A stretch of DNA of 64,000 nt, taken from contig JBGQAK010000011.1 in NCBI GenBank assembly GCA_041494245.1, positions 88,058 through 152,057 on the forward strand. The letters are read 5' to 3'. Below the pieces are notes generated by a model, which did no database searches, had not been told where the DNA came from, and saw only the letters and a list, made by a program, of their open reading frames with translations. The position numbers and the translations under genes are program-made. How positions within the stretch are numbered: position 1 is the stretch's first letter; the number at the start of each line of letters is the position of its first letter. Below are positions 48,640-58,466 of the stretch, piece by piece. This DNA comes from RBG-13-68-16 sp041494245 (GTDB lineage Bacteria > Acidobacteriota > Thermoanaerobaculia > Thermoanaerobaculales > Thermoanaerobaculaceae).

Positions 48640-48759
48640 CTCCGCCGGCCGGCCTCCGTGCCTTCCGCTGCGGCGGGAAACCTCGAAGCTGCCGGGCTTT
48701 TCGGAGAACCGCGGGCGCGGCTGGTGCGTACAGTGAAGTGTCACGTGGTGGAGGGAGTC

Positions 48760-50007
48760 ATGACGAAGAAGAGGAAGCGTTGGCTGCTGGTGGCGGCGGC
48801 GGTTGTGGTGGGGGTGGGGACGACGGTGGCGCTCGCGTCGCGTTCGAAGAACGGCACGCCGATCAAGGACGAGACCCCCGTCAGCAAGGCCACCGTGGCC
48901 GACGTGCAGGTCGAGGTGCTCGAGGTCGGGACCGTCGAGCCGGAGATCAAGGTGGACGTCAAGTCGGCGCTCTCCGGCAAGGTGGTGGAGCTGCCCGTCC
49001 GCGAGGGCGACGTGGTGAAGAAAGGCCAGCTGATTGCCAGCATCGAGCCCGACGTGAACCAGGCCCAGACGCTGGCGGGTGTGCGCCGCGGCGTGAACCA
49101 GGCCGAGATCGACTTCGCGGACGCCGAGACGGACTACCTCGCCAAGGAAGAGCTTCTGAGGGCGGGGCTGATCTCGGTTGAGGTCCACCGCGCCGCGGAG
49201 ACGCGCTACAAGTCCGCCCGGGAGGTCCTCGCCGCGGCGCACGAGAGGTCGGCCATCATGGCGTCCTCGGGTGTCCCGGTGAGCACGACGGCCGACCAGC
49301 GTATCAACATCACCGCGCCGATGGACGGCGTCGTGATCAAGCGAGCGGTCGAGCTGGGAGAGGCTGCCACCGGCGCCGGCTCCTTCAACGCGGGCACCGT
49401 GATCGTGACCGTGGCCGACCTGGGCACCATGCTGGTGAAGGCGGGCGTCAACGAGGTGGACATCGGCAAGGTGCGGCTGGGCGCCCCCGTCATGGTGACG
49501 CTGGACGCCTACCCCAAGGTGCGATTCGTGGGGAAAGTGAGCCGCATCGCCCCGGCTGCGCGCCTCGCCGACCAGGTCAAGGTGTTCGACGTCGAGGTCT
49601 CCCTCGACTCCCAGGGCAAGGAACTGCGCACCGGGATGACCGCCAACGTCTCGATCAAGGGCGACAAGGCCGCCAAGGTGCTGGCCGTGCCGGTGGAGGC
49701 GGTTTTCCACCGCGAGGACGGTGAGGTCGTCTACGTGCGCAAGGCTCAGCCCGACAAGGCCGGCGGCGCCAAAGCCGGAAGCAAGGCCGAGGGCGCGAAG
49801 CCCGACGCCAAGACCGGCACCGCCAAGCCCGATCCCAAGGCGACCCCGGACCCGCGGGAGGCGTGGAAGCAGCGCTTCGACGAGCGCAAGGTCGAGACAG
49901 GGCTCGCATCGCTGTCCAACGTCCAGATCGTCAGCGGCCTGGTGGCGGGGGAAGAGGTGGCGCTCGAGGATCCGACCAGGCCCAAGAAGAAGGAGGGGCA
50001 GTCGTGA
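48760..50007 (+). CDS. MacA/HlyD-type periplasmic adaptor of an ABC exporter
   Basis: 415 residues with an N-terminal membrane anchor (about 8-26), lipoyl half-motifs (VDVKSALSGKVVELPVREGDVVKKGQLIASIEP and INITAPMDGVVIKRAVELG), a coiled-coil hairpin between them, a beta-barrel domain and a C-terminal Lys/Ala/Pro-rich insert (about 340-375). ATG 48760 follows GGAGGGAG. It would link the inner-membrane ABC complex encoded next to an outer-membrane channel. The 4-nt overlap with the ATPase gene shows an operon. Confidence 0.9.
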   Translation: MTKKRKRWLLVAAAVVVGVGTTVALASRSKNGTPIKDETPVSKATVADVQVEVLEVGTVEPEIKVDVKSALSGKVVELPVREGDVVKKGQLIASIEPDVNQAQTLAGVRRGVNQAEIDFADAETDYLAKEELLRAGLISVEVHRAAETRYKSAREVLAAAHERSAIMASSGVPVSTTADQRINITAPMDGVVIKRAVELGEAATGAGSFNAGTVIVTVADLGTMLVKAGVNEVDIGKVRLGAPVMVTLDAYPKVRFVGKVSRIAPAARLADQVKVFDVEVSLDSQGKELRTGMTANVSIKGDKAAKVLAVPVEAVFHREDGEVVYVRKAQPDKAGGAKAGSKAEGAKPDAKTGTAKPDPKATPDPREAWKQRFDERKVETGLASLSNVQIVSGLVAGEEVALEDPTRPKKKEGQS

Positions 50008-50696
50008 GCGAGCAACTGCTCAACCTCACCGGCGTCTGGAAGACCTACGACGCCGGCGACCTGGCGGTGCACGCGCTGCGCGGGGTGGACCTGGTCGTGG
50101 AGCGGGGCGAGTACGTCGCGATCATGGGGCCATCCGGCTCGGGCAAGTCCACGCTCATGCACATCATCGGCTGCCTCGACACCCCCACCAAGGGCAGCTA
50201 CCGCCTCGCCGGCGAGGAGGTCGCCAACCTCTCGGCCGGCCGCCTGGCCGAGCTGCGCAACCGTTTCATCGGCTTCGTTTTCCAGGCGTTCAACCTGCTC
50301 CCGAGGGCGAGTGTCATGCGCAACGTCGAGCTGCCCCTGCTGTACGGCGGGATGGGTCGCGAGGAGCGCCTCGCGCGGGCGCGGGAGATCCTCACCCGCG
50401 TCGGCCTGGCCGACCGCGGCCACAGCCGTCCCAGCCAGCTCTCGGGCGGGCAACGCCAGCGCGCGGCCATCGCGCGGGCGCTCGTGGCCAACCCCGCGCT
50501 GCTGCTTGCCGACGAGCCCACAGGCAACCTGGACCAGACCACCGGCGCCGAGGTGATGCAGCTCTTCGACGAGCTCAACCAGGCGAGCCAGACCGTGATC
50601 CTGGTGACGCACGACCCGATGGTCGCGCGCCACGCCAGGCGGATCGTGCGCCTCGTGGACGGCCTGGTGGAGCAGGGGGAGAGGGCCGCGGCGTGA
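50004..50696 (+). CDS. MacB/LolD-type ABC transporter ATPase
   Basis: 230 residues. Walker A GPSGSGKST, Q loop FQAFNLLPRASVMRNVELPL, signature LSGGQRQRAAIARAL, Walker B LLLADEPTGNLD and H loop VTHD. The sequence type is the LolD/MacB exporter subfamily. GTG start in the stop of the adaptor gene. Confidence 0.94.
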   Translation: MSEQLLNLTGVWKTYDAGDLAVHALRGVDLVVERGEYVAIMGPSGSGKSTLMHIIGCLDTPTKGSYRLAGEEVANLSAGRLAELRNRFIGFVFQAFNLLPRASVMRNVELPLLYGGMGREERLARAREILTRVGLADRGHSRPSQLSGGQRQRAAIARALVANPALLLADEPTGNLDQTTGAEVMQLFDELNQASQTVILVTHDPMVARHARRIVRLVDGLVEQGERAAA

Positions 50697-51925
50697 ACCT
50701 CCTCACGGCGGTGGCCGACGGCTTCGTCGAGGTGCGCGCCCACGCGGGGCGCACCGTGCTGCAGACGCTGGGCGTGATCCTCGGGGTCGCATCGGTGATC
50801 AGCTCGATGGGTCTGTTCGCCGGAGGCCGGGCGCAGAGCCTCAAGTACTACGCGGAGTCGGGCGGCATTCTCAAGGTCACGGTGTTCCCCAAGGACGTGC
50901 GCACGGTCACGACGACCGCCCGCGAGAAGGCCAGCCGCGGCCTGACGACCGACGACATGGATGCGATCAAGGCCAACGTCGAGGGGTTCGACCTCATCGA
51001 GCCGGTGATGGGCCGCGAGCTGGAAGCGCGGACCGCACGGGTGACCCGGGGCTACAGGGTGTCCGGTGTCGGGCCGACCTACGGCCAGCTTCAGGAGCTC
51101 ATCCTCGATCACGGGCGCTTCATCACCGAGAGCGACGTGCTCAACCGCGAGGCGGTGTGCGTGCTGGGCGCCAACCGCGCGGGCGAGTTCTTCGGCACCC
51201 TGGACCCGGTCGGCCAGCAGATCAGGCTCGGCGACCACGTCTACACGGTGGTGGGCGTGCTCACCTACCGGGAGTTCTACTGGAACAAGCGCGAGCGGTG
51301 GAACTCCCTCGACTGGATGAACGATTTCATCATCGTGCCGGTCAGCACCCTGCAGGGGCGCGAGCTGGGCGTCGGGCAGAAGAAGATCGGCAACATCGCC
51401 CTCCGCCTCGTGAGCCGGCCGGCGGCGGACAAGGCGCTCCCGGAGCTCTGCCGGCTCCTCCTCAGACGCCACGGGGTGGAGGATTTCGAGGTGTACGCCC
51501 GCTACGAGCGGATGCGCGAGATGGACCAGCAGGCCCAGGTCTACGACCTCACGTTCAAGACGATCGGCCTCATCTCGCTCATCGTCGGCGGCATCGTGGT
51601 AGCGAACATCCAGATGGCGTCGTTCAAGGAGCGCGTGCGCGAGGTGGGCGTGCGCAAGGCCATCGGCGCAAAGGGATGGCACATCGCGGTCCAGTTCCAG
51701 GTGGAGAGCCTCGTGGTAAGCGGGATCGGCGGCGGCCTCGGGCTGCTGCTCGGCGTCGGTTTCGTGCACGTCATCGCGTGGCTACTCGACCAGTACGCCG
51801 TCCTGACGCCCGCCATGATCGTAGCGGCGGTTGCATGTTCCGGCGCGGTGGGCGTTTTGTTCGGTTCGCTCCCCGCGATCTACGCCGCGCGCCTGGACCC
51901 TGTCGTGGCACTGCGGTACGAGTGA
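50693..51925 (+). CDS. MacB-like ABC permease, first copy
   Basis: 410 residues. One N-terminal helix (about 18-38, TLGVILGVASVISSMGLFAGG), a large periplasmic domain, then three C-terminal FtsX-type helices (TFKTIGLISLIVGGIVVANIQM; VRKAIGAKGWHI coupling segment). Works with the second permease gene as a heterodimer. Start GTG overlaps the ATPase stop. Confidence 0.9.
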   Translation: MNLLTAVADGFVEVRAHAGRTVLQTLGVILGVASVISSMGLFAGGRAQSLKYYAESGGILKVTVFPKDVRTVTTTAREKASRGLTTDDMDAIKANVEGFDLIEPVMGRELEARTARVTRGYRVSGVGPTYGQLQELILDHGRFITESDVLNREAVCVLGANRAGEFFGTLDPVGQQIRLGDHVYTVVGVLTYREFYWNKRERWNSLDWMNDFIIVPVSTLQGRELGVGQKKIGNIALRLVSRPAADKALPELCRLLLRRHGVEDFEVYARYERMREMDQQAQVYDLTFKTIGLISLIVGGIVVANIQMASFKERVREVGVRKAIGAKGWHIAVQFQVESLVVSGIGGGLGLLLGVGFVHVIAWLLDQYAVLTPAMIVAAVACSGAVGVLFGSLPAIYAARLDPVVALRYE

Positions 51926-51933
51926 GGGGAGCG

Positions 51934-53256
51934 ATGCCGGACGCCGCCTACGCCGCCAGCGCCTCCCCCGTTGCCGGGGCGTGGTCCCCGAACGGTTTCC
52001 GGCGTTCGGGCCCGGGCCTGGCGTTCGGCGAGGCTCTCCGCACAAGCTTCTCGGAGATCATCGCCCACTGGTTTCGGTCGTTCCTCACGCTGATCGGTGT
52101 GTTCCTCGGCTCGCTCGCGGTGGTGATCATGGTCTCCTTCGCCGAGGCGCTCAAGGTCATGGTCTGGCAGGGGATCAAGAGCCTCGGCTACAACGGCGTG
52201 ATGTTCATCTCGCAGCGCACCCCCGAGGTTCCGCTGGAGCGCAAGAAGGCGACCATGTCCCGCGGCCTCGGCGTGCGTGACGTCCAGGCTCTGGCCACGT
52301 GGGGTGAGAGCTACGAGGGAGTGGCCGCGATGAGCCTCACCCAGACCGTGGTGCGGGCGCTTGGGCAGGAGCGGCGGGTGTGGGTGTTCGGCGTCAACCT
52401 GGCGTACGCCAAGGTCCGCAACCGAGTGGTGAGCGCCGGACGGTGGATCGACGGCGGCGACGAGCTGGAGCGTCGCAAGGTAGCGGTGGTGGGCCGCGAC
52501 CTCGCCGCCACGCTGTTCGGCACCGACAACCCGATCGGCAAGCAGATCCGGGTTTCCGACCAGGTGCTGCGCGTCATCGGCGTGGGCGACCAACTCGGCA
52601 ACAACTTCGCGAACGACGGCGGAGACTCCTGGACGCAACGCGAGATGGAAGGGGTCATCGTTCCGCTCGAGACGTTCCGTGCGTACATCCGGGGGGGGGA
52701 GCGGATCGGCGTGATCATGATCAAGACGCCCAAGACCGAGAACCTGGGCGCCGTGCGCTCCGAGACGGAGAGGCTGATGCGCCGCGCCCACCACGGCATC
52801 GGCGACTTCGAGGTCGAGGACGTCGCCTCGGAGATCGTGCGCGCCGAGGCACAGATCAAAGAGGTCCTGCGCAGCTGGACCGTCATCCTCACGTCGCTGG
52901 CCGCCATCTCGTTGCTCGTCGGCGGGGTCGGGATCTACTCGGTGATGAGGATCTCCCTCACGGAGCGGCTGTACGAGATCGGCCTGCGCAAGGCGATAGG
53001 CGCCGGCGACCGGACGATCCTGCTCCAGTTTCTCATCGAGTCGAGCACGCTCTCGGCCCTCGGCGGCTTGCTGGGGTGCGGGGTGGCCATCGTGTTGTGC
53101 CGGGCGCTCGCCGGGTTCTTTCCGACGGGGCTGCCGGTGTCACCGATCGGACTGGCGCTCGGCATCGGCTTCGCCGTCGCGGTCGGGCTTTTCGCAGGGG
53201 TCTTCCCGTCGCTCTCCGCCTCCCGCATGACGCCGGTCGAGGCGCTGCGCGGCTGA
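51934..53256 (+). CDS. MacB-like ABC permease, second copy
   Basis: 440 residues, same layout as the first permease: helix at about 48-72 (FRSFLTLIGVFLGSLAVVIMV), periplasmic domain, three C-terminal FtsX helices with LRKAIGAGDRTILLQF. The first 40 residues are a Pro/Ala-rich cytosolic extension. GAGGGGAG precedes ATG 51934. Substrate of the exporter is unknown (macrolide, lipoprotein or peptide types all use this architecture). Confidence 0.9.
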   Translation: MPDAAYAASASPVAGAWSPNGFRRSGPGLAFGEALRTSFSEIIAHWFRSFLTLIGVFLGSLAVVIMVSFAEALKVMVWQGIKSLGYNGVMFISQRTPEVPLERKKATMSRGLGVRDVQALATWGESYEGVAAMSLTQTVVRALGQERRVWVFGVNLAYAKVRNRVVSAGRWIDGGDELERRKVAVVGRDLAATLFGTDNPIGKQIRVSDQVLRVIGVGDQLGNNFANDGGDSWTQREMEGVIVPLETFRAYIRGGERIGVIMIKTPKTENLGAVRSETERLMRRAHHGIGDFEVEDVASEIVRAEAQIKEVLRSWTVILTSLAAISLLVGGVGIYSVMRISLTERLYEIGLRKAIGAGDRTILLQFLIESSTLSALGGLLGCGVAIVLCRALAGFFPTGLPVSPIGLALGIGFAVAVGLFAGVFPSLSASRMTPVEALRG

Positions 53257-53288
53257 ACCTGCCCTGGGCAGGATGCCCCAGGGCGGGG

Positions 53289-54125
53289 CTAGTTGTTCCG
53301 GAGGACCAACACGCGCTCGATCCCGGCGTGGTCGAGGCCTCTGTGGACCTCGCCAAGGCCGGTCGCGGCGATCATCGGCTCGAGCGTGGCACGCTGCCGC
53401 AGACCCATCTCCAGCAGCGCGTGGCCCCCGGGGGCGAGCAGGCGCAGGAGGTCCGCCAGGAGCAGCTTGAGCAGGTCGGTGCCGTCCTCGCCGCCGGCCA
53501 GCGCGAGGCGCGGCTCGTAGTGCACGATCTCCACCGGCAGGCCGGCGATGTCCGCGCTCGTCACGTACGGGAGGTTGGCCACCACGAGGTCGAACGGCCC
53601 GACGAGATGGGTCGCGAGGTTTCCGGTGGCGAAGTGCACCCTCACACCGAGGTCCCGGGCGTTTCTCCTGGCGACGTCCACAGCCGCAAGGGAAAGGTCC
53701 GTGGCGATGACCTCGCTGCCGGGGATCTCGAGCGCCAGGGTGACGGCCAGGCAGCCGGAGCCCGTCCCGACGTCCACGATGCGGGGGCGGATGCCGCGGG
53801 GCAGCGTGAGGGCGCACTCCACGACCAGCTCGGTCTCCGGCCTGGGAATGAGCACCGCCGGGGTGACCGCGAAGGTGCGCCCCCAGAAGGGGCAGGATCC
53901 GACGATGTAGTGGGCAGGCTCCCCGGCCGCGCGGCGGGCCAGCCAGCCGCGGTAGAGATCGGCCACCCCGTCCGGTACCTCGTCCTCCGCATGCGCGATC
54001 ACCCAGGCCTCGGTGCGCCCGAGGGCACGGGCCAACAGCCACTGTGCCTCCCTGCGGGGGTTGGGGAGCCCCTCGCGCGTCTCCAGCGCGTCCACCCCGT
54101 CGGAGAGGAGGGTGGCGACCGTCAT
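53289..54125 (-). CDS. prmC: Release factor N5-glutamine methyltransferase
   Basis: 278 residues. Methylates the GGQ glutamine of release factors; prfA lies just upstream in the same unit. N-terminal helical domain (RREAQWLLARALGRTEAW), AdoMet motif VDVGTGSGCLAVTLAL, and the catalytic tetrad, here NLPY instead of the usual NPPY (about residue 185). C-terminus ERVLVLRN. Starts in a 4-nt overlap with the preceding gene. Confidence 0.92.
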   Translation of the reverse strand: MTVATLLSDGVDALETREGLPNPRREAQWLLARALGRTEAWVIAHAEDEVPDGVADLYRGWLARRAAGEPAHYIVGSCPFWGRTFAVTPAVLIPRPETELVVECALTLPRGIRPRIVDVGTGSGCLAVTLALEIPGSEVIATDLSLAAVDVARRNARDLGVRVHFATGNLATHLVGPFDLVVANLPYVTSADIAGLPVEIVHYEPRLALAGGEDGTDLLKLLLADLLRLLAPGGHALLEMGLRQRATLEPMIAATGLGEVHRGLDHAGIERVLVLRNN

Positions 54126-54556
54126 GGCTGCTGCCGCCGTGCGGCGTTCGTCACCAGGGCGCGCGCTGCGAGGGTGCACGCGACCGCACCGCCGCACACG
54201 CTCAGGAACGCCGTAGCCCCGAGGGTGTGGACGGCAACGGTGAGCGCCGCGAACAGGGCGGCGGCGAGCCAGGTGACCCGCATCAGCGCGGGGAGCGGCG
54301 GAGGCGGCTGGAACCGGCGCGCGTGGAAGACCAGGCCGACGCTCCACATCAGGCCGCCCCACCAGCCCAGGCCGAACGCGACGGCCGCGTGCAGGAACCA
54401 CCGTACGGGGGGTGAGGCCGAGGGGAACGGACGCAGCGGTGGGGTCCACGTCGCCACCACGACGCCGGCAAGACCCATGACCACGGCCGCCCCCAGGGCA
54501 AAGCTCACCTCGCTGACCAGCCTGGTGTGGCTGAACAGGCGCTGGAAGCCGCTCAT
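54122..54556 (-). CDS. Small four-helix membrane protein between prfA and prmC
   Basis: 144 residues with about four hydrophobic helices (about 18-38, 52-74, 90-112, 114-132) and a proline-rich cytosolic loop (RRFQPPPPLPALM). ATGA overlaps on both sides place it firmly in the prfA-prmC transcript. No family recognised; a role linked to translation termination is not implied by sequence. Confidence 0.75.
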   Translation of the reverse strand: MSGFQRLFSHTRLVSEVSFALGAAVVMGLAGVVVATWTPPLRPFPSASPPVRWFLHAAVAFGLGWWGGLMWSVGLVFHARRFQPPPPLPALMRVTWLAAALFAALTVAVHTLGATAFLSVCGGAVACTLAARALVTNAARRQQP

Positions 54557-55641
54557 CCGTTGGAGGCCAGTTCGCGTTCGAGCCGCTCGGCCTGGAACTG
54601 AGCGGTCAGGGGGTCGAGGAGCAGGTCCAGCTCGCCGTCCAGGATCTCCTGCAGGCGGTGCACCGTGAGGCCGATGCGGTGGTCCGTCACCCGCGACTGG
54701 GGGAAGTTGTAGGTGCGGATCTTCTCCGAACGGTCGCCGCTGCCCACCATCGAGCGCCGCTCGGCGGACAGCTTGGCCTGCTGCTCATGCTGTGCGATCT
54801 CATACAGGCGGGCCTTGAGGATGCGCATCGCCTTGAGGCGGTTCTGCGTCTGACTGCGCTCGTCCTGGCACTGGACGACGATGCCGGTCGGGAGGTGGGT
54901 GATCCGCACCGCCGAGTACGTGGTGTTCACCGACTGGCCGCCCGGGCCTGATGAACAGAACGTGTCGGTCCTGAGGTCCTTCAGGTCTACCTCGACCTCG
55001 ATCTCCTCGGCCTCGGGCAGCACCGCGACGGTGGCCGCCGAGGTGTGGATCCTGCCCGACGCCTCGGTGGCGGGTACGCGCTGGACCCGGTGCACGCCCG
55101 ACTCGTGCTTGAGGCGCGAATAGACGCCGTCGCCTTCGACGAGCGCGATCGCCTCCTTGACGCCGCCCATCCCGGCCTCGGAGAGGTCGGTGACAGTCAC
55201 GCGCCAGCGGCGACGCTCGGCGTAGCGGGTGTACATCCGCAGCAGCTCGGCGGCGAACAGGGCGGCCTCCTCGCCGCCCGTGCCGGCCCGCACCTCGAGG
55301 ACCACGTTGTGGCGGTCGTTGGGGTCGGCGGGCAGCAGGAGGAGCTTGAGGGCGTTCTTGCGCTCCGCCAGCTCGGCGCCCAGACGCCGCACCTCCTCCT
55401 CGGCCATCTCGCGCAACTCCGCGTCGCCCTCCGACGCGAGCAGCTCGCGGGCGCCCTTCTCCTCCTCGACCAGGCGGCGGTAAGCCTGGTAGGCCTCCAC
55501 CACCGGTTCGATCTCGGCGAGCTTCTTTGACACCTCGAGCAGGCGCTTGCGGTCGCCAAGCACCTCGGGGGAGGCCTGCTCGTCACGCAGCTCCTGGTAA
55601 CGGCGGGCCACCTCATCCAGGCGGTGCAACATGCCGTTCAC
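54553..55641 (-). CDS. prfA: Peptide chain release factor 1
   Basis: 362 residues, full length. Ends translation at UAA and UAG. RF1-type codon-recognition region with VPATEASGRIHTSAATVAVL, the GGQ motif in SGPGGQSVNTTYSAVRI (methylated by PrmC) and the N-terminal coiled coil. An internal Met (residue 4) could also start translation. Confidence 0.96.
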   Translation of the reverse strand: MNGMLHRLDEVARRYQELRDEQASPEVLGDRKRLLEVSKKLAEIEPVVEAYQAYRRLVEEEKGARELLASEGDAELREMAEEEVRRLGAELAERKNALKLLLLPADPNDRHNVVLEVRAGTGGEEAALFAAELLRMYTRYAERRRWRVTVTDLSEAGMGGVKEAIALVEGDGVYSRLKHESGVHRVQRVPATEASGRIHTSAATVAVLPEAEEIEVEVDLKDLRTDTFCSSGPGGQSVNTTYSAVRITHLPTGIVVQCQDERSQTQNRLKAMRILKARLYEIAQHEQQAKLSAERRSMVGSGDRSEKIRTYNFPQSRVTDHRIGLTVHRLQEILDGELDLLLDPLTAQFQAERLERELASNG

Positions 55642-55757
55642 GGCGCAAGTCTACCTTTCACAGAGGGTTCCGGCAACTGCGGGGCGCGGCCGGCGGCGAA
55701 AACAAGCAGCCGGGGGAGAAACCCCCGGCTGGCATGGATGTCGGTTTGTCCGGGGCC

Positions 55758-55967
55758 TCAGGCCTTCTCGCTGTTCTTGTACCGGCGATGGAAACGCTCC
55801 ACCATCCCGGCGGAGTCAATCAGCTTCTGCTTTCCGGTGAACAGGGGATGGCACGCGGAGCAGATCTCGAGGCGGAACTCCTTCTTTGTCGAGCGCGTTT
55901 TGAAAGTGTTCCCGCAGGCGCAGTGCACCTCGACTTCCTGGTACGCGGGGTGAATTCCTTCCTTCAT
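55758..55967 (-). CDS. rpmE: 50S ribosomal protein L31, zinc-binding type
   Basis: 69 residues, starting MKEGIHPAYQEVEVHCACGN. Cys16, Cys18, Cys37 and Cys40 form the zinc ribbon, so this is the Zn-containing C+ form. GGAGG precedes ATG. The next gene in its direction is prfA 116 bp on. Confidence 0.95.
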   Translation of the reverse strand: MKEGIHPAYQEVEVHCACGNTFKTRSTKKEFRLEICSACHPLFTGKQKLIDSAGMVERFHRRYKNSEKA

Positions 55968-56229
55968 GCGAACCTCCAAACACCCCCCGAACAGTGGGGG
56001 CGCGTGAGTATACACGAGGCGCGCCTCCGGCACAAGCATGAGCGCCCTCCGGCGCACACCTTTTTGCCGCCCTGTGGCACCATGACGGCACCATGAGCCG
56101 CGACCGGGCGCTTGAGGTGCTGTTCGCGTCCTCTCTTTTGACCGGGCTCCAAGACCGACGAGAGGCCACGGAAACGGTCCGTGAGAAAGCTGCGGAGCCC
56201 GCCCCCTTGGGGTGCCGTAAGGAGACGCC
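55968..56229. other. 262-bp gap between rpmE and the hemerythrin gene
   Basis: Divergent promoters for both genes are expected here, but I find no box pair near consensus. No gene or repeat stands out. Confidence 0.4.
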
Positions 56230-56775
56230 ATGACGCCGACCCAGACGTTGAACCATGAGCACAAGGTGATCCTCCTCGTCGTGGACGCCGCGGAGCGCGA
56301 GGGCGTGAAGGTCGAAGGCGGCGGCGCCGTGGACACCGAACGGATCGAGAGCATGCTCTCCTTCTTCCGCGAGTTTGCCGACGCCTGCCACCACGCGAAA
56401 GAAGAGCGACACCTCTTCCCGGCGATGAACGCGAAGGGAATGCCGCTCGAGGCAGGGCCGATCGCCGTGATGCTTCGCGAGCACGACCAGGGGCGGGCGT
56501 TTCTGCGCGCCCTTGACCAGGCCCTCGCCCGCGTGAAGGCGGGCGAAGCAGGCGCCACAGGAGCGGTGGCGGGCGCCCTGCTGGGCTACGCTGGATTGCT
56601 GCGTGCCCACATCTCCAAGGAGGACAACATCCTCTTTCCGATGGCTGACAGGATCCTCTCACCCGCCGAGCAGGAGACGCTCGCCGCCGCGTTCGAGCGA
56701 GTCGAGGCGGAGGAGATCGGCGAGGGCGTGCACGAGCGCTACCACGAGCTGGCACACAAGCTGGCTCAGGGATGA
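56230..56775 (+). CDS. Hemerythrin-like di-iron domain protein
   Basis: 181 residues, four-helix bundle. Iron ligands in order: HEHKVI (His11), HHAKEERHLFP (His/Glu about 54-62), REHDQG (about 83) and HISKEDNILFP (about 126-130). Binds O2 or NO or senses iron/oxygen. AAGGAG precedes ATG. A MITE-derived sequence begins about ten bases after the stop. Confidence 0.9.
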   Translation: MTPTQTLNHEHKVILLVVDAAEREGVKVEGGGAVDTERIESMLSFFREFADACHHAKEERHLFPAMNAKGMPLEAGPIAVMLREHDQGRAFLRALDQALARVKAGEAGATGAVAGALLGYAGLLRAHISKEDNILFPMADRILSPAEQETLAAAFERVEAEEIGEGVHERYHELAHKLAQG

Positions 56776-56785
56776 CGGCCATGAC

Positions 56786-56834
56786 GGCCGGATCCGCGCT
56801 CGCAGTAGGACCGTTCACGAATAGTCCGGGCTAG
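56786..56834. repeat. Inverted partial copy of the MITE at 58463
   Basis: 49 bp, including GATCCGCGCTCGCAGTAG and the end TCCGGGCTAG, matching the reverse complement of 58463-58511 with a few changes. It sits between the hemerythrin gene and the barrel-protein gene and ends in CTAG. Only one end of the element is present. Confidence 0.75.
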
Positions 56835-56909
56835 TTTTGCTGTTGGCGGCGATGGCGCGTGATCACCGTCGCAGATGCCCGACGGGTGCGGGTCGTAGAA
56901 TCGTTGTCG

Positions 56910-58466
56910 ATGTTCCTCGCCGCCATCCTGATCGCTTCGACGCTGGCGACCGGCAAGCCTGAGGTGCCGCCGGGGACGCCGATCGTGGCGATCCGGATCG
57001 TGCGGCACGACATCTTCGACCTCGACAACCCCGAGACATCCTCGTGGCCGTACCGGTGGGCGAACGCCCTGCACGTGCTCAGTCGCGAGAGGTTCATCCG
57101 CACGATGCTGCTGTTCCGCGTCGGCGACAAGCTGGACCCCGCGCTCCTCGCGGAGAGCGCACGGCTCCTGCGGGCGACCGAGTTCCTGAGCCCGGTCTAC
57201 ATCACCGCGCACGCCGCGCCCGGCGGCGCCGAGGTGGTGGTGGAAACCCACGACCAGTGGACGACCCTGGTGGGGGGGAGCTTCGGGCTGTCCGGCAGGC
57301 GCGTGCATTACGGGGCGAGCGTTACGGAGCAGAACTTCCTCGGGCTGGGCAAGGAGCTCAACCTCTCGTTCGACCGCGATCAGGAGCGCACGACCACGGC
57401 GCTCAACTACAAGGACCCTTTGTTCCTGGGTACCCGGTGGCGGCTCAGGGTCGATCACGCGGACTCCTCGGACGGCAAGTCGAACGGGATCAGGCTCGAA
57501 TACCCGTTCTTCGCGCTCGCCACGCCGCGGGCGGGGGGCATCACCTGGCTCAAGGGTAACCAGACCGACTTCCTGTACTCCCAGGGCAACCAGGTGGTTT
57601 CCGGTTTCACCCACCAGCAGGACTTCCTCCTGTGGGGCGGGTTGCGCCTCCCGGGCGGCGGTGCCGGGGCAAACCGGTTGACGGCGGGGGTCTTCTACCG
57701 CAACGTGAGCTACTCCGACTGGAGGTGGGACGACGGCACGCCGTACCCCACCCCCGAGGACCGCACCATGGCGGGCCCTCAGGTCGGCTTCGAGCGTCAG
57801 TCCGGTCTCTGGGTGCTCGTCCAGGGGTTCCGGGGGTGGCAGGCCCAGGAGGACCTGCCGCTGGGGCCCAATTGGAGCGCCACCGTCGGCTTCTCCTTTC
57901 CCGCGTTCGGCGGCGACGAGCGGCGCCTGCCGCTCGCAGGCCGGTTCAACGCGTCCTGGCTGTCGGGCGCACAGTACTCGTGGCTGAGCGTGGCGGCCGA
58001 AGGGCGGGCCGAAGAGGGCCGTCTGGACAACGCGATTGCGCACCTGGTGGTGGGCACCGCCCGGGTCGGCCCGTCGGGCCTGCGCGCCCGCCTCGCGATG
58101 GACCTCGGCCAGAACCTCGACGGCAACGTGCAGCTCCCCCTGGGCGCGGACACGGGCCTGCGGGGGTGGCAACCGGACTACTTCGACGGCACGTCGCGGG
58201 CGGTGGCGAACCTGGAGTGGCGGCACCAGCTCGGCGGCGAGGTGCTCCACATCGCGGTCCTCGGGGTGAGCGCCTTCGTGGACGTCGGCCGGAGCTGGAA
58301 ACCCCGGGTGGGCCAATCTACCGACGGCTGGCGCAAGGACGCAGGTGTGGGCGTGCTCATCGAGTCTACCCGTGCCTCAAAGCTTCGGATCATCCGGATC
58401 GAGGCGGGGTGGCCCGACCACGGCAAGGGGCCGGTGATCGTGATCACCGGCACGCCTATCTTCTAG
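56910..58466 (+). CDS. Omp85/BamA-like outer-membrane beta-barrel protein
   Basis: 518 residues from ATG 56910 (signal peptide MFLAAILIASTLATG); GTG 56859 would add 17 residues. A POTRA-like N-terminal part (about 25-125: RIVRHDIFDLDNPE, VGDKLDPALLAESARLLRATEFL, VVVETHDQWTTLVG) precedes a 16-strand-type barrel with alternating aromatic patterns. The final strand ends in Phe. Likely a surface-antigen type Omp85 relative with one or two POTRAs; it could insert or secrete proteins. The TAG stop is supplied by the CTAG end of the adjacent MITE, and inverted MITE ends flank the gene. Confidence 0.72.
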   Translation: MFLAAILIASTLATGKPEVPPGTPIVAIRIVRHDIFDLDNPETSSWPYRWANALHVLSRERFIRTMLLFRVGDKLDPALLAESARLLRATEFLSPVYITAHAAPGGAEVVVETHDQWTTLVGGSFGLSGRRVHYGASVTEQNFLGLGKELNLSFDRDQERTTTALNYKDPLFLGTRWRLRVDHADSSDGKSNGIRLEYPFFALATPRAGGITWLKGNQTDFLYSQGNQVVSGFTHQQDFLLWGGLRLPGGGAGANRLTAGVFYRNVSYSDWRWDDGTPYPTPEDRTMAGPQVGFERQSGLWVLVQGFRGWQAQEDLPLGPNWSATVGFSFPAFGGDERRLPLAGRFNASWLSGAQYSWLSVAAEGRAEEGRLDNAIAHLVVGTARVGPSGLRARLAMDLGQNLDGNVQLPLGADTGLRGWQPDYFDGTSRAVANLEWRHQLGGEVLHIAVLGVSAFVDVGRSWKPRVGQSTDGWRKDAGVGVLIESTRASKLRIIRIEAGWPDHGKGPVIVITGTPIF